In this document: positions 1 through 8,686 of the stretch, one piece after another
Layout of the letters: every line of letters starts with the position of its first letter
Numbering within the stretch: position 1 is the first letter of the stretch
Origin: Rhizobium sp. FKL33
GTDB lineage: Bacteria; Pseudomonadota; Alphaproteobacteria; Rhizobiales; Rhizobiaceae
Reading direction: 5' to 3'
Assembly: GCF_005222915.1 (NCBI RefSeq)
Contig: NZ_STFX01000015.1
Span: 89,078 to 153,077, forward strand
Length of the DNA: 64,000 bases
Position numbers and translations under genes: made by a program
The notes under the pieces: generated by a model
What the model was told of the DNA's origin: nothing
What the model saw: the letters and a program-made list of their open reading frames with translations, nothing else
Databases searched by the model: none

Positions 1-117
1 CCGGATCAGAAGGGCGGCGGCGGCGGCAATCTCTTCGCGTTCCGCCTCGAGAATCTGGCCCTGATGTCGGACTGGACGCCGATGGAAGACTGGGCCGGCC
101 CTGACGGAAGCGGTTGA
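1..117 (+). CDS. C-terminal end of an unidentified protein (partial)
   Basis: An open frame enters from the left edge and stops at TGA 115-117, giving 38 residues. It has a run of five glycines followed by a hydrophobic-aromatic tail (NLFAFRLENLALMSDW). The frame is open from base 1, has the same codon style as its neighbours, and ends 84 bp before pyrF on the same strand, so it is probably the last part of a real gene upstream of pyrF. I do not recognise the family from so short a piece. Confidence 0.45.
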   Translation, partial: PDQKGGGGGNLFAFRLENLALMSDWTPMEDWAGPDGSG

Positions 118-201
118 TTTCGCGGCCTTGACGCCGCTCCTGTCTTGCGGCTCGCGCCTGCTCGTGGCACTGCTGCCGCAACGCGAAAAGGAGAGGCTCT
201 C

Positions 202-894
202 ATGTCGGCGAAGGACAGGCTGATCGTCGGGCTCGACGTGCCCAATGTGCAGGAAGCGGACCGCATCGTCACGAAACTCGGCGCGACGGTCTCTTACTAT
301 AAAGTCGGCTACCAGCTGGCTTTCGCCGGCGGGCTGGAATTCGCCCGCGATCTCGCCCGCGACGGCAAGAAAGTCTTTCTCGACATGAAGCTTCTCGACA
401 TCGACAACACGGTGGCGAGCGCGGTCGAAAACATCGCCAAGATGGGCATGAGCATGCTGACGCTGCACGCCTATCCCAAGGCCATGCGCGCCGCGGTCGA
501 GGCGGCCAAAGGTTCGGACCTCTGCCTGCTCGGGGTCACCGTGCTGACCTCCATGGATGAAGCCGACCTCATCGAGGCAGGCTACGAATATGATCCGCAT
601 ACGCTGGTGCTGCGCCGGGCCGAACAGGCCCGTCGCGCCGGCATGGGCGGCATCGTCTGCTCTGCGGAGGAAGCCAAGGCGGTCCGCAAGGTCGTCGGCC
701 CCGAACTCGCCGTGGTCACGCCCGGCATTCGCCCGGCCGGCGCCGAGAAGGGCGACCAGAAGCGGGTCATGACGCCCGCAGACGCCATTCGCGCCGGCGC
801 GTCGCATCTCGTCGTCGCCCGTCCGATCGTGAAAGCGCCGGAACCGCTGGCTGCGGCAAAGGCGATCCTTGCCGAGATGGAGACGGTGCTCTAA
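202..894 (+). CDS. pyrF: Orotidine 5'-phosphate decarboxylase
   Basis: Converts orotidine 5'-phosphate to UMP, the last step of de novo pyrimidine synthesis in the cytosol. The 230-residue product has the usual length of the short bacterial PyrF class. It shows the early LDVP strand, the catalytic D-x-K-x-x-D-I cluster (Asp61, Lys63, Asp66) and the phosphate-binding TPGIRP and VVARPI segments near the C-terminus. I chose ATG 202 rather than a possible start at 145 because AAAGGAGAG lies just upstream and family members begin right at this strand. The DUF1330 gene follows 39 bp downstream on the same strand, so the two may be co-transcribed. Confidence 0.95.
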   Translation: MSAKDRLIVGLDVPNVQEADRIVTKLGATVSYYKVGYQLAFAGGLEFARDLARDGKKVFLDMKLLDIDNTVASAVENIAKMGMSMLTLHAYPKAMRAAVEAAKGSDLCLLGVTVLTSMDEADLIEAGYEYDPHTLVLRRAEQARRAGMGGIVCSAEEAKAVRKVVGPELAVVTPGIRPAGAEKGDQKRVMTPADAIRAGASHLVVARPIVKAPEPLAAAKAILAEMETVL

Positions 895-933
895 CACAGA
901 TTGCAGTCTGTCCGAGCAAGGTGGAGGCCCGTC

Positions 934-1224
934 ATGGCAAAAGGTTATTGGATCGCCCGCGTCGATATCCGGGATCCCGAGCGCTACAAGGATTATGTCG
1001 CGACCGCCAAGCCGGCCTTCGAGGAATATGGGGCGGTGTTCCTGGCGCGCGGCGGCGACTATCGCCGGCTCGAAGGCCAGGTCCGCGCCCGCAATGTGGT
1101 GATCGAGTTCCCGTCGCTGCAGGCTGCCTATGATTGCTACCATTCCGCCCAGTACCAGAAGGCCGCCGCCATCCGTCAGGAAGTCGCCGACGCCGAAATG
1201 GTGATCGTGGAAGGCGTAGCCTGA
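934..1224 (+). CDS. DUF1330 family protein
   Basis: A 96-residue protein with the DUF1330 pattern: an N-terminal KGYWIARVDIRDPERYKDY segment and a central G-A-V/F-L-A-R-G-G-x-Y strand, ending in a VIVEG strand. It belongs to the ferredoxin-like dimeric alpha/beta-barrel group. The biochemical role of the family is not established. ATG 934 is preceded by GGAGG at 922-926, which fixes the start and excludes the upstream in-frame starts. It sits immediately after pyrF, probably in the same transcript, but the context gives no firm functional clue. Confidence 0.85.
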   Translation: MAKGYWIARVDIRDPERYKDYVATAKPAFEEYGAVFLARGGDYRRLEGQVRARNVVIEFPSLQAAYDCYHSAQYQKAAAIRQEVADAEMVIVEGVA

Positions 1225-1295
1225 ACTAACAACTTCATTTCGCGCGCCGATTCGGATATGACCGGCCAAAAGGCGCCGAATTTCAGGAGATCAAG

Positions 1296-2276
1296 ATGAC
1301 GCTGTCGAATTTGCCGAAACTCGTGACTGTGTTTGGCGGATCGGGTTTCGTGGGCCGGCATGTCGTTCGCGCGCTGGCGCGGCGCGGCTACCGTATCCGT
1401 GTGGCGGTCCGCCGCCCCGATCTGGCGCTGTTCTTGCAGCCGCTCGGCAATGTCGGCCAGATCTCCTTCGTTCAGGCCAATCTGCGCTATCGCAATTCCG
1501 TCGACGCTGCCGTCAAGGGCTCCGATTACGTGGTCAACTGCGTCGGCCTTCTCTTCGAACAGGGCCGCAACAGTTTTGACGCCGTGCAGGAATTCGGCGC
1601 GCGCGCCGTGGCCGAAGCCGCTCGCGCGACGGGCGCCGGCCTGACCCACATCTCCGCCATCGGCGCGGATGTGCATTCCGCCTCCGCCTATGCCCGCTCC
1701 AAGGGCCGCGCCGAGCAGTCGATCCTGCAGACCAAGCCGGACGCAGTGATCCTGCGCCCGTCGGTGGTGTTCGGCCCGGAAGACCAGTTCTACAACAAAT
1801 TCGCCGACATGGCCCGCATCGCCCCCTTCCTGCCGCTGGTCGGCGGCGGCAAGACCAAGTTCCAGCCTGTTTTCGTGGATGACGTCGCCGAAGCCGTGGC
1901 GCGCTCGGTCGACGGTCTGGTCGAAGGCGGCAAGGTCTATGAACTCGGCGGCGCCGAAGTCGTGAGCTTCAAGGAAATCCTCGACGACATTCTGCGCGTG
2001 ACCTGTCGCAACAAGTCGCTCGTCACCATTCCCTTCGGCGTCGCCTCGCTGCTGGGCTCCGTCGCCTCGCTCGTGCCCTTCATCACCCCGCCGATCACGG
2101 CCGATCAGGTCACCTTGCTGAAAAAAGACAATGTCGTCTCCGACGCCGCCATCCAGGAGGGCCGCACGCTCGAAGGTCTGGGCATCAAGCCGACGCTAGC
2201 CGCCGCCATCCTGCCGACCTATCTGGCAAGATATCGTCCCGAGGGCCAGTTCACGCAGACCGACGCGGCCGGCTGA
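1296..2276 (+). CDS. Complex I NDUFA9-like NAD(P)-binding protein
   Basis: A 326-residue atypical short-chain dehydrogenase of the NDUFA9 family, related to the accessory subunit of mitochondrial complex I and found as a stand-alone protein in alphaproteobacteria. The Rossmann motif VFGGSGFVGRHVV is at about residues 12-24. A hydrophobic strand VNCVGLL follows, then HISAIGAD and a Y-x-x-x-K pair (AYARSKGRAE), and the RPSVVFGPED segment typical of the family. ATG 1296 has AGGAG at 1285-1289. A rho-independent terminator follows at 2301-2332, so it is probably the last gene of the pyrF-proximal run. Whether it associates with complex I here or acts on quinones or lipids cannot be seen from the sequence. 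Confidence 0.88.
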   Translation: MTLSNLPKLVTVFGGSGFVGRHVVRALARRGYRIRVAVRRPDLALFLQPLGNVGQISFVQANLRYRNSVDAAVKGSDYVVNCVGLLFEQGRNSFDAVQEFGARAVAEAARATGAGLTHISAIGADVHSASAYARSKGRAEQSILQTKPDAVILRPSVVFGPEDQFYNKFADMARIAPFLPLVGGGKTKFQPVFVDDVAEAVARSVDGLVEGGKVYELGGAEVVSFKEILDDILRVTCRNKSLVTIPFGVASLLGSVASLVPFITPPITADQVTLLKKDNVVSDAAIQEGRTLEGLGIKPTLAAAILPTYLARYRPEGQFTQTDAAG

Positions 2277-2300
2277 TCGCCAAACATTAAGAATTGATGA

Positions 2301-2332
2301 AACGGCTCCGGGGCGACTGGGGCCGTTTTTCT
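2301..2332 (+). terminator. Rho-independent terminator after the NDUFA9-like gene
   Basis: Arms aacggctcc (2301-2309) and ggggccgtt (2319-2327) pair over 9 bp with one G-U, followed by a T run to 2330. It lies 25 bp past the stop codon. Confidence 0.85.
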
Positions 2333-2597
2333 TTGACCATGCTTTCCGCCCGAGTCCATTCCTACGGATCGATTACGCTTCATTAACCAGTTGCTGACAA
2401 TTTTAACTGAATTTTATTTTCAGACCTTGCGTGGAAGCTGGAGTTGCCCAAAAGTCGCACAGGGCGGCTAGTTTTGTTAAACTTGGATAAAGCCATTCGC
2501 CTGACATTGATTGCGCAGACGCAACTGATTAGAAGCCGCTCAGATGCGTCAGGGACAAGGCGGCTCCGCCAACTCTGCAAACTTTTTTGAGGAAATT
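2333..2597. other. Intergenic AT-rich stretch, leader of the small secreted peptide gene
   Basis: Together with the terminator before it, this makes a gene-free stretch of about 320 bp. It is clearly AT-richer than its surroundings between about 2375 and 2530, as expected for a promoter and 5' leader. I see no tRNA, repeat or conserved coding frame in it. A TGAGGAAATT ribosome binding region lies at its right end, just before ATG 2598. Confidence 0.5.
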
Positions 2598-2756
2598 ATG
2601 GGCAAATCGATCGCATTGTTCTTTGCGTCTGCGGCGCTTGTCATTCTTGCTGGCTCCTTCATGGCGCCGCATACCGATGCCGCCGACAAGAACCGTTGCG
2701 CCCCCGCCTATGGCGTGGATCCCTGCGCCGTGACGGGCTCCGTTCCCGCCCATTGA
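2598..2756 (+). CDS. Small secreted or lipoprotein-like peptide, function unknown
   Basis: A 52-residue ORF preceded by GAGGAAATT. Residues 1-29 form a textbook Sec signal peptide (basic start MGKS, hydrophobic ALFFASAALVILAG core, cleavage after a TDAA-type site). The mature part would be only about 23 residues with two cysteines (NRC and DPC), which could form one disulfide. It is bounded by its own AT-rich leader and a strong perfect-stem terminator at 2764-2800, so it looks like an independent short transcript. I do not recognise a family. A missed longer gene is unlikely because both flanks are structured. Confidence 0.6.
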   Translation: MGKSIALFFASAALVILAGSFMAPHTDAADKNRCAPAYGVDPCAVTGSVPAH

Positions 2757-2763
2757 TCTCTGG

Positions 2764-2800
2764 TCATGAAAAAGGACGCCGGCGGCGTCCTTTTTCATGA
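2764..2800. terminator. Perfect 17-bp bidirectional terminator
   Basis: Arms 2764-2780 and 2784-2800 are perfectly complementary with a 3-base loop (ggc). Each arm carries five A or T bases, so T runs occur in both reading directions. It separates the small secreted peptide gene (+) from uppP (-), which converge here. Confidence 0.92.
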
Positions 2801-2815
2801 TATCTGTTCTGCTTG

Positions 2816-2838
2816 AAGGCCGGCTCGACGCCGGCCTT
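2816..2838 (-). terminator. Second hairpin downstream of uppP
   Basis: Arms aaggccggc (2816-2824) and gccggcctt (2830-2838) form a 9-bp stem with a 5-base loop, 12 bp beyond the uppP stop. There is no good T run on the minus strand, so it may act together with the stronger hairpin at 2764-2800 or stabilise the mRNA end. Confidence 0.55.
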
Positions 2839-2849
2839 TCGCATTCCGG

Positions 2850-3656
2850 TCAGCCCTGCAGATAGAGGCCGATCAGGCTCGCCGTCCCGACGATGATCCG
2901 CCACCAGGCGAAGGGCGCATAGCCGCGACGCGAGACGAAAGCCAGCAGCGAGCGCACCACGATGAGGCCGCTGACGAAGGCGGCGACGAAGCCGACGCCG
3001 ATATTGGTGACGTCGTCGAGATTGAGATCGTTGCGGTTCTTGATCAGGTCGAGCGCAAAGGCGCCGACCATGGTCGGCATGGCGAGAAAGAACGAAAACT
3101 CGGCCGCAGACCGTTTGTCGGCCCCCATCAGCAGCGCCCCGACAATGGTCGCGCCGGAGCGCGACGTGCCCGGGATCATGGCGATGCACTGGCAGAGCCC
3201 GATCTTCAGGGACAGCGGCAGCGGATAGTTCATGGCGTCGAAATGGCGCGGCTGGAACTTCATCTTGTCGACGGCGAGCAGGATGACGCCGCCGATGATC
3301 AGCACATAGCTGATCAGCACGGGCTCCTCGAACAGCACCTTCTTGATGAAGTCATGCGCGAGCGCTCCAATGATGGCGGAGGGCAGGAAGCCGACCAGGA
3401 TCGACAGCACGAACCAGCGCGACCGCTCCGACGAATGCAGCGTCATCGCCACGTCGAGCAGCTTGCGGAAATAGACGAGCAGGATCGCCAGAATCGCGCC
3501 GAGCTGGATCAGAACCGGGAAGGTGTTGCCCGTGCTCTTGAAGCCCAGGAAATGGCTCGCAAGCAGAATATGCGCCGTGGACGATACCGGGATGAATTCG
3601 GTCGCGCCTTCGAGAAGCCCGAGAATAAGCGCGCTGAAGATGGAATGACTTTCCAT
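2850..3656 (-). CDS. uppP: Undecaprenyl-diphosphatase
   Basis: Integral membrane phosphatase (BacA/UppP family) that dephosphorylates undecaprenyl diphosphate so that the lipid carrier can be reused for peptidoglycan and other glycans. It also gives bacitracin tolerance in studied bacteria. The 268-residue product has the usual length. The two active-site signatures are visible: [14 protein letters not shown] at about residues 16-29 and PGTSRSG in the second half. Multiple hydrophobic helices fill the rest. It is divergent from fzlA, with a 268-bp shared promoter region. Another protein called BacA (the SbmA-like peptide transporter of rhizobia) is unrelated. Confidence 0.95.
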   Translation of the reverse strand: MESHSIFSALILGLLEGATEFIPVSSTAHILLASHFLGFKSTGNTFPVLIQLGAILAILLVYFRKLLDVAMTLHSSERSRWFVLSILVGFLPSAIIGALAHDFIKKVLFEEPVLISYVLIIGGVILLAVDKMKFQPRHFDAMNYPLPLSLKIGLCQCIAMIPGTSRSGATIVGALLMGADKRSAAEFSFFLAMPTMVGAFALDLIKNRNDLNLDDVTNIGVGFVAAFVSGLIVVRSLLAFVSRRGYAPFAWWRIIVGTASLIGLYLQG

Positions 3657-3924
3657 GTGAGCCTCGTGACATGCCTGTCTTGTTGTCGGTCGATAGACCG
3701 GGTTTTCGCATCAATTTGTTAAAGTTCGCCGCAGTTTTGCCTCGGCTTTGTCGATTTATTTACCGGGTTTGAGGGACGCATCACGACTTTGCCCCAAATC
3801 GGCCATAGGGCGCTTGACGATTCTGCGCGCCATGCGCACCTGTATGATTATGGCGCAACGGGTGACGTCCGCGCGTGACACGCGAGGCGCGAGCCTGTCC
3901 TCTCACAAAGTCGGTTAAACATTT
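3657..3924. promoter_or_regulatory. Divergent promoter region of uppP and fzlA
   Basis: 268 bp between two divergent starts with no credible ORF. The left part (about 3705-3765) is AT-rich. A small perfect palindrome CGCGTGACACGCG lies at 3872-3884, about 40 bp upstream of the fzlA ATG. No recognised operator was identified. Confidence 0.5.
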
Positions 3925-4617
3925 ATGCCCGTCCTTTATCACCATCCGATGTCGACCGCCTCGCGATTCGTGCGCCTTATCTTTTCGGAATATGGCGTTC
4001 AGGCGGAATTGATAGAGGAAGCCGTCTGGGAGAAGCGAAAAGATTTCCTCGCCCTCAATCCGGCCGGCCAGTTGCCTGTCTTCGTGGACGACAATATGCG
4101 CGCGCTCTGCGGCGCGACCATCATTTCGGAATTTCTCGATGAGACCAGCGGCGTCCTGAAGCGCGACCGGCGCCTGCTTGCCGAAGATCCCTTCCAGCGC
4201 GCCGAGATCCGTCGCCTCACCGAATGGTTCCTCAACAAGATGGAACAGGACGTGACACGTCCGTTGGCGCGGGAACGGGTGTTCAAACTGTTCATGACGC
4301 CCGATCAGGGCGGCGGCGCGCCTGATTCCAAGGTGCTGCGCACCTCGCGCAACAATATTCGACAGCATATGCGCTATCTCGCCTGGCTTGCGGGCTCGCG
4401 TACCTGGCTGGCTGGCGAGCGGATGAGCTATGCCGATCTCTCGGCCGCGTCGGCCATTTCCGTGCTCGATTATCTCGGCGAGATCGACTGGAACGAATGG
4501 CCGCAGGTGAAGGACTGGTATCAACGCATCAAGTCTCGCCCCGGCTTCCGGCCGCTTCTCAACGATCGCATCCGCGGCGTGACGCCGGTGTCGCATTACG
4601 CCGACCTGGATTTCTGA
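3925..4617 (+). CDS. fzlA: Glutathione S-transferase-like protein, FzlA type (FtsZ-binding)
   Basis: A 230-residue GST fold with an N-terminal thioredoxin-like domain (LYHHPMSTASRFVRL, then LNPAGQLPVF with the cis-Pro) and an all-helical C-terminal domain. FzlA of Caulobacter is a GST homologue that binds and curves FtsZ filaments and is needed for cell constriction. The length and the conserved end (PVSHYADLDF) fit that group rather than a catalytic GST. The gene is 1 bp from queG and probably translationally linked with it. The call to FzlA rests on recognising the alphaproteobacterial subfamily. A general GST remains the fallback. Confidence 0.75.
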   Translation: MPVLYHHPMSTASRFVRLIFSEYGVQAELIEEAVWEKRKDFLALNPAGQLPVFVDDNMRALCGATIISEFLDETSGVLKRDRRLLAEDPFQRAEIRRLTEWFLNKMEQDVTRPLARERVFKLFMTPDQGGGAPDSKVLRTSRNNIRQHMRYLAWLAGSRTWLAGERMSYADLSAASAISVLDYLGEIDWNEWPQVKDWYQRIKSRPGFRPLLNDRIRGVTPVSHYADLDF

Positions 4618-4618
4618 C

Positions 4619-5764
4619 ATGTCGGGCGCGGCGGGCCGCGGCAACGACATCCGCGGGCGCGCCGACTGGGTGAAGACGCTCGCCCGCGAGGTCGGCTTCG
4701 ATGTCTGCCGCATCACCGCTCCTGACGATCTCGAGGCCGCCCGCGCCGATCTCGCCGGTTTCATCGATGCAGGCCATCACGGAACGATGGCCTGGATGCC
4801 CGAAACGAAAGAGCGGCGCGGCGATCCGCGCGTGCTCTGGCCTGATGTCCGCTCGATCATCATCCTCGGCATTAATTACGGGCCGGAGGGCGATCCCCGC
4901 GACAATCTCATCCGGCCCGAGATCGGCAACATCTCCGTCTATGCCCGCCATCGCGATTATCACGACGTCATCAAGGGCAAGCTCAAGGAGATCGCCCAGA
5001 AATTCGCGGCGCGTACGAACGCCGAGGTCAAGGTCTTCGTCGACACTGCGCCGGTGATGGAAAAGCCGCTGGCCGCGAAAGCCGGACTTGGCTGGCAAGG
5101 CAAGCACACCAATCTCGTCAGCCGTGATTTCGGCTCCTGGCTGTTTCTGGGCAGCATTTTTACAGCGGCGGACCTGGAGTTCGACCCCCCCGAGCGCGAT
5201 CACTGCGGCTCCTGCCGCTCCTGTCTCGACGCCTGCCCGACCGGCGCTTTTCCCGCGCCCTACCGGATCGATGCGCGGCGATGCGTCTCTTACCTCACCA
5301 TCGAGCACAAGGGGCCGATCGACCGGGAGATCCGGCCGCTGATCGGCAATCGTATCTATGGCTGCGACGATTGCCTCGCGGCCTGTCCCTGGAACAAATT
5401 CGCCGAGGTCGCCCGCGAACAGAAACTGCGCGCCCGCGAGGATCTCGCCTCTCCACCGCTCGCGGATCTCCTGGCGCTGGATGACGCCGGATTCCGCGCG
5501 CTGTTTTCCGGCTCGCCGGTCAAGCGCATCGGGCGCAACAGGTTCATCCGCAACTGTCTGATCGCCGCCGGCAATTCCGGCGAGGCGCGTCTTGCGGAGC
5601 ACTGTCGCCGTCTGCTGTCCGACGAGGCGGCGGAGGTGCGCGGCATGGCGATCTGGGCCCTGGCGCGGCTCGGCGCACTGAAGGATGACGACAAGACCGG
5701 TGCGCAAAACGAGCCGGATGACTATGTAAGAGAAGAATGGAAACAAGCGGGACTATTGCCATGA
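4619..5764 (+). CDS. queG: Epoxyqueuosine reductase
   Basis: Cobalamin- and iron-sulfur-dependent enzyme that reduces epoxyqueuosine to queuosine at the wobble base of GUN tRNAs. The 381-residue product has two ferredoxin-like cysteine clusters, CGSCRSCLDACP at about residues 197-208 and CDDCLAACPWNK at about 249-260. The family's PVMEKPLAAKAGLGWQGKHTNL segment precedes them, and a HEAT-like C-terminal stretch (AEVRGMAIWALARLG) follows. It starts one base after the fzlA stop, and its own TGA overlaps the next gene's ATG (ATGA at 5761-5764), so the three genes form one operon. Confidence 0.94.
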   Translation: MSGAAGRGNDIRGRADWVKTLAREVGFDVCRITAPDDLEAARADLAGFIDAGHHGTMAWMPETKERRGDPRVLWPDVRSIIILGINYGPEGDPRDNLIRPEIGNISVYARHRDYHDVIKGKLKEIAQKFAARTNAEVKVFVDTAPVMEKPLAAKAGLGWQGKHTNLVSRDFGSWLFLGSIFTAADLEFDPPERDHCGSCRSCLDACPTGAFPAPYRIDARRCVSYLTIEHKGPIDREIRPLIGNRIYGCDDCLAACPWNKFAEVAREQKLRAREDLASPPLADLLALDDAGFRALFSGSPVKRIGRNRFIRNCLIAAGNSGEARLAEHCRRLLSDEAAEVRGMAIWALARLGALKDDDKTGAQNEPDDYVREEWKQAGLLP

Positions 5765-6627
5765 CGATGACGATTTTGGGCGCGGGCTTTTCAGGCAAGG
5801 CGATCGGCAGGCTCGCAAGCGCGCGTTTTCCCGTGTTCGGCACGACGCGCAGCCAGGCGAAGTTTCCGGCGCTGGAACGCGCGGGCGTCCGGCCGCTGCT
5901 GTTCGACGGCGAGACCGTCTCGGACGAATTGGCCGCCGCCCTGTCCGAGACAACGGCGCTCGTTCAGTCCATTTCCCCGGACGAAAAAGGCGACGCCTTC
6001 CTCAGGCTCATTCCTTCTCTGAAGGCTTTGGCCCCGCGGCTCGAATGGGTCGGCTATCTCTCGACCATCGGCGTCTATGGGGACCACAAGGGCGCTTGGG
6101 TGGATGAAGCCGCCGAGCCGACGCCGCTGTCGAACAGGTCGCGCGAGCGCGTGCTCGCCGAAAATCAATGGCTGGAGGCCGGCGCCGGCGAGGACATTCC
6201 GGTGGCGTTGCTGCGTCTGTCCGGCATTTACGGGCCGGGCCGCAATCCCTTCGTCAATCTCGACAACGGCACGGCGCGGCGCCTGGTGAAGAAGGATCAG
6301 GTGTTCAATCGCATCCGCGTCGAGGATATCGCCCGCGCCACGCTCTTTCTGATGGACCGTAAGCAAGCGGGCGCTTTCAATGTGACCGACCACATGCCGT
6401 CACCCTCGCAGGATGTCGTGGCCTATGCAGCGGAACTCATGGGCGTGCCCGTGCCGCCCGATATCCCGTTCGAGACGGCGGAACTGAGCCCGATGCAACG
6501 CTCCTTTTATGGAGAAAACAAGCGGGTCGGAAACGCCAGAATCCGCGATCTCGGCTTCGAATTTCTCTATCCGGATTACCTGGTTTCGATGCAACAGCTC
6601 TGGAAAGACGGCGTCTGGCGAGGTTGA
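5761..6627 (+). CDS. NAD(P)-dependent epimerase/SDR-type protein (YeeZ-like)
   Basis: A 288-residue extended SDR. The N-terminus TILGAGFSGKAIG is a Rossmann glycine motif. GYLSTIGVYGDHKG carries the serine and tyrosine positions typical of the YeeZ/YbjT-like epimerase group, and LRLSGIYGPGRNP is a common SDR signature. The substrate is not known. The start ATG 5761 overlaps the queG stop, and ATG 5767 is an alternative two codons later. Family neighbours of queG in related genomes commonly include such a protein, but a role in queuosine formation would be inference only. Confidence 0.8.
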   Translation: MTMTILGAGFSGKAIGRLASARFPVFGTTRSQAKFPALERAGVRPLLFDGETVSDELAAALSETTALVQSISPDEKGDAFLRLIPSLKALAPRLEWVGYLSTIGVYGDHKGAWVDEAAEPTPLSNRSRERVLAENQWLEAGAGEDIPVALLRLSGIYGPGRNPFVNLDNGTARRLVKKDQVFNRIRVEDIARATLFLMDRKQAGAFNVTDHMPSPSQDVVAYAAELMGVPVPPDIPFETAELSPMQRSFYGENKRVGNARIRDLGFEFLYPDYLVSMQQLWKDGVWRG

Positions 6628-6946
6628 ATTGTGGCATTTATGCGGCAAAGGCGCTTATTGAGCTATAAATACAGCTGTAAAAATTCGTGAAGATTTGATT
6701 AAACGCGCTTTTCTCAGCGTTTTTTGTGAGGGTGCAGGACTTTTGGCGGCGCGGGAGAAAGACGCCGCTTACCGTCTGAATCTTCTAGACTCTCATTCTC
6801 AGGTTGTGGCGCTGATTCCCATATTGGCGCAACGAGCCCTCCGTTAATATTTCAGTTTTTACATTGCGTGAACGCATGAGGCACGTTTTTGCCTCTTTTT
6901 GCCCGAACAAGGTCGTCCCCAGGAATAAACGTCTTGGGAAGTCTAA
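6628..6946. other. Intergenic region before rlpA
   Basis: 319 bp without a credible gene. AAACGC (6701-6706) and GCGTTT (6717-6722) make a short hairpin followed by T residues, a weak terminator for the fzlA-queG-SDR unit. The region around 6640-6700 and 6830-6900 is AT-rich and probably carries the rlpA promoter. No repeat or RNA gene was found. Confidence 0.45.
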
Positions 6947-7312
6947 ATGTTCGAAAAAAAATCTCGCCACGCTCTCGCGCTTGCTGCTGTGGTTACCACG
7001 TTTGCCCTCGGGCAGACCCCGGCTGAGGCTAGAGACGGTTGTGGCGGAGCCTCCTGGTATGCGCTGCATTCCCGCACCGCATCCGGCGAACGCATGAACC
7101 CGTCCAAACTCACCGCCGCTCATCGCAATCTGCCTTTCGGGGCCAAGGTGAAAGTCACCAACCGCAACAATGGCCGCGCCGTCGTCGTTCGCATCAATGA
7201 TCGCGGTCCATTCATTCGCGGACGCGTCCTCGACCTCTCCCGCGCCGCCGCCCACCAGATCGGCATGGTCAGCAGCGGCACCGCCAAGGTCTGTTTCGAA
7301 GTCATCGGCTGA
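6947..7312 (+). CDS. rlpA: RlpA-like double-psi beta-barrel protein, exported
   Basis: A 121-residue exported protein consisting of a signal peptide (about residues 1-28, ending TPAEA-R) and a single RlpA/DPBB domain. Key family residues are visible: the [16 protein letters not shown] opening, [11 protein letters not shown] and VRINDRGPF with its conserved Asp, and the closing LDLSRAAA. RlpA proteins bind or cleave denuded septal peptidoglycan. No C-terminal SPOR domain is present, so this is the short form and septal targeting by SPOR binding is not expected. GGGAAG precedes ATG 6947. Confidence 0.82.
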   Translation: MFEKKSRHALALAAVVTTFALGQTPAEARDGCGGASWYALHSRTASGERMNPSKLTAAHRNLPFGAKVKVTNRNNGRAVVVRINDRGPFIRGRVLDLSRAAAHQIGMVSSGTAKVCFEVIG

Positions 7313-7395
7313 TCCCTTCCGAATTAGCGCCGCCCCCACGCTTGCTCTTCGGACAATTCGCGGGTACCACCCCGGGAAACAAGGAGATTGAAGCA

Positions 7396-8685
7396 ATGCG
7401 GCTGGGCGGACGCCTTTCGGGGGCGATCGAAGTGTTGAGCGATATCGAAACGCGCCGTCGACCGGTCGCCGACGCGCTCAAGGATTGGGGTCTCTCCCGC
7501 CGCTTTGCCGGTTCCGGCGATCGCGCCGCTGTCGGCAACATCGTCTATGACGCGCTCCGGATGAAGCTGTCGCATGCCTGGCTGATGGACGATGCGTCTC
7601 CTGCAGCCCTCGCTTACGCGGTGATGCTGCGTCAGTGGGGATATGGCGCGGCAAGTCTCGCCCGCGAATTCGACGGCGACAAATTCGCGCCCGAGCCGCT
7701 GTCCGAGGACTGTCTCGCCGCTTTCGCCGCCCGCCGGCTCGACGATGCGCCCGATTATGTGCGCGGCGATATTCCGGAATGGGTGGTCGACCATTTCCAG
7801 GCCAATTTCGGCGAGGCCTGGCTGAGGGAAGCCCAGGCGCTGGCCGAGCGCCCCACGCTCGATCTGCGCGCCAACACGCTGAGAGCCACCCGCGACAAGG
7901 TCGTCCGCGCGCTCGAACAGGCTCAGGCGCGTCCCTCCGTGATCGCCCGCCTCGGCGTGCGCATTCCGGCCGGCGAAGGACCGTCGCGGCTGCCCAATGT
8001 CACGGCGGAACTGTCCTTCCAGAAGGGCTGGTTCGAGGTTCAGGACGAGGGATCGCAGATCGTCGCCGACCTCATCCTGGCCCGCGAAGGCGAGCAGATC
8101 CTCGATTATTGCGCCGGCGGCGGCGGCAAGACGCTCAGCCTCTCGGCCTCCATGGCCAACAAAGGCCAGGTCCACGCCTTCGACGCCGATCGCAAGCGGC
8201 TCGCCCCGATCATCGAACGCCTGCGCCGCGCCGGCGCGCGCAATGTTCAGGTCCACGAGCATGAGAAATCCATGGCGTCGATTTTGAGCAGATGCGACCG
8301 CGTCCTGGTCGATGCGCCCTGCACCGGCACGGGCACCTGGCGGCGGCGTCCCGACACCAAATGGCGCCTGACGCCGAAAAATCTCGAGGAGCGGCTGAGC
8401 CAGCAGCGCGAGGCGCTCACCAAGGCCAGCGCCTATGTGCGGCCGGGCGGCGTGCTCTGCTACGTCACCTGTTCGATCCTGCCCGAGGAAAATCAGCGTC
8501 AGGTCGAGGATTTCCTCGCCGCCAATCCGTCTTTCTCGCTGGTTTCGGCGCTCGACGGCTGGACGTCGCTGTTCGGCGCCGCTGCGCCGCAACCCTATTC
8601 GCCGGACGGCCTGTCGGTAACGTTGACGCCGGCCTCCACGGATACGGACGGCTTCTATTTCGCGATGATGCGCCGAACCGGCTGA
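7396..8685 (+). CDS. RsmB/Sun-type 16S rRNA (cytosine-5) methyltransferase
   Basis: 429-residue RsmB/NOP2/Sun family enzyme, expected to methylate cytosine in rRNA with S-adenosylmethionine. The N-terminal third is a helical RNA-binding region. The C-terminal half is the SAM domain: DYCAGGGGKTLSL (motif I), VDAPCTGTGTWRRRP (the first catalytic-type cysteine) and YVTCSILPEEN with the second cysteine. ATG 7396 is preceded by AAGGAG at 7381-7386. An upstream in-frame start at 7342 lacks such a site. It ends 1 bp from the convergent HPP gene. The exact target base (C967-type or other) cannot be assigned here. Confidence 0.88.
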   Translation: MRLGGRLSGAIEVLSDIETRRRPVADALKDWGLSRRFAGSGDRAAVGNIVYDALRMKLSHAWLMDDASPAALAYAVMLRQWGYGAASLAREFDGDKFAPEPLSEDCLAAFAARRLDDAPDYVRGDIPEWVVDHFQANFGEAWLREAQALAERPTLDLRANTLRATRDKVVRALEQAQARPSVIARLGVRIPAGEGPSRLPNVTAELSFQKGWFEVQDEGSQIVADLILAREGEQILDYCAGGGGKTLSLSASMANKGQVHAFDADRKRLAPIIERLRRAGARNVQVHEHEKSMASILSRCDRVLVDAPCTGTGTWRRRPDTKWRLTPKNLEERLSQQREALTKASAYVRPGGVLCYVTCSILPEENQRQVEDFLAANPSFSLVSALDGWTSLFGAAAPQPYSPDGLSVTLTPASTDTDGFYFAMMRRTG

Positions 8686-8686
8686 A

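Noticed and set aside
13..30. Short GGC repeat at the left edge
   Set aside because: It codes for a glycine run in the partial gene, not a repeat element or CRISPR.
4559..5746. Antisense frame opposite queG
   Set aside because: Same reasons; queG has both cysteine clusters and fits an operon.
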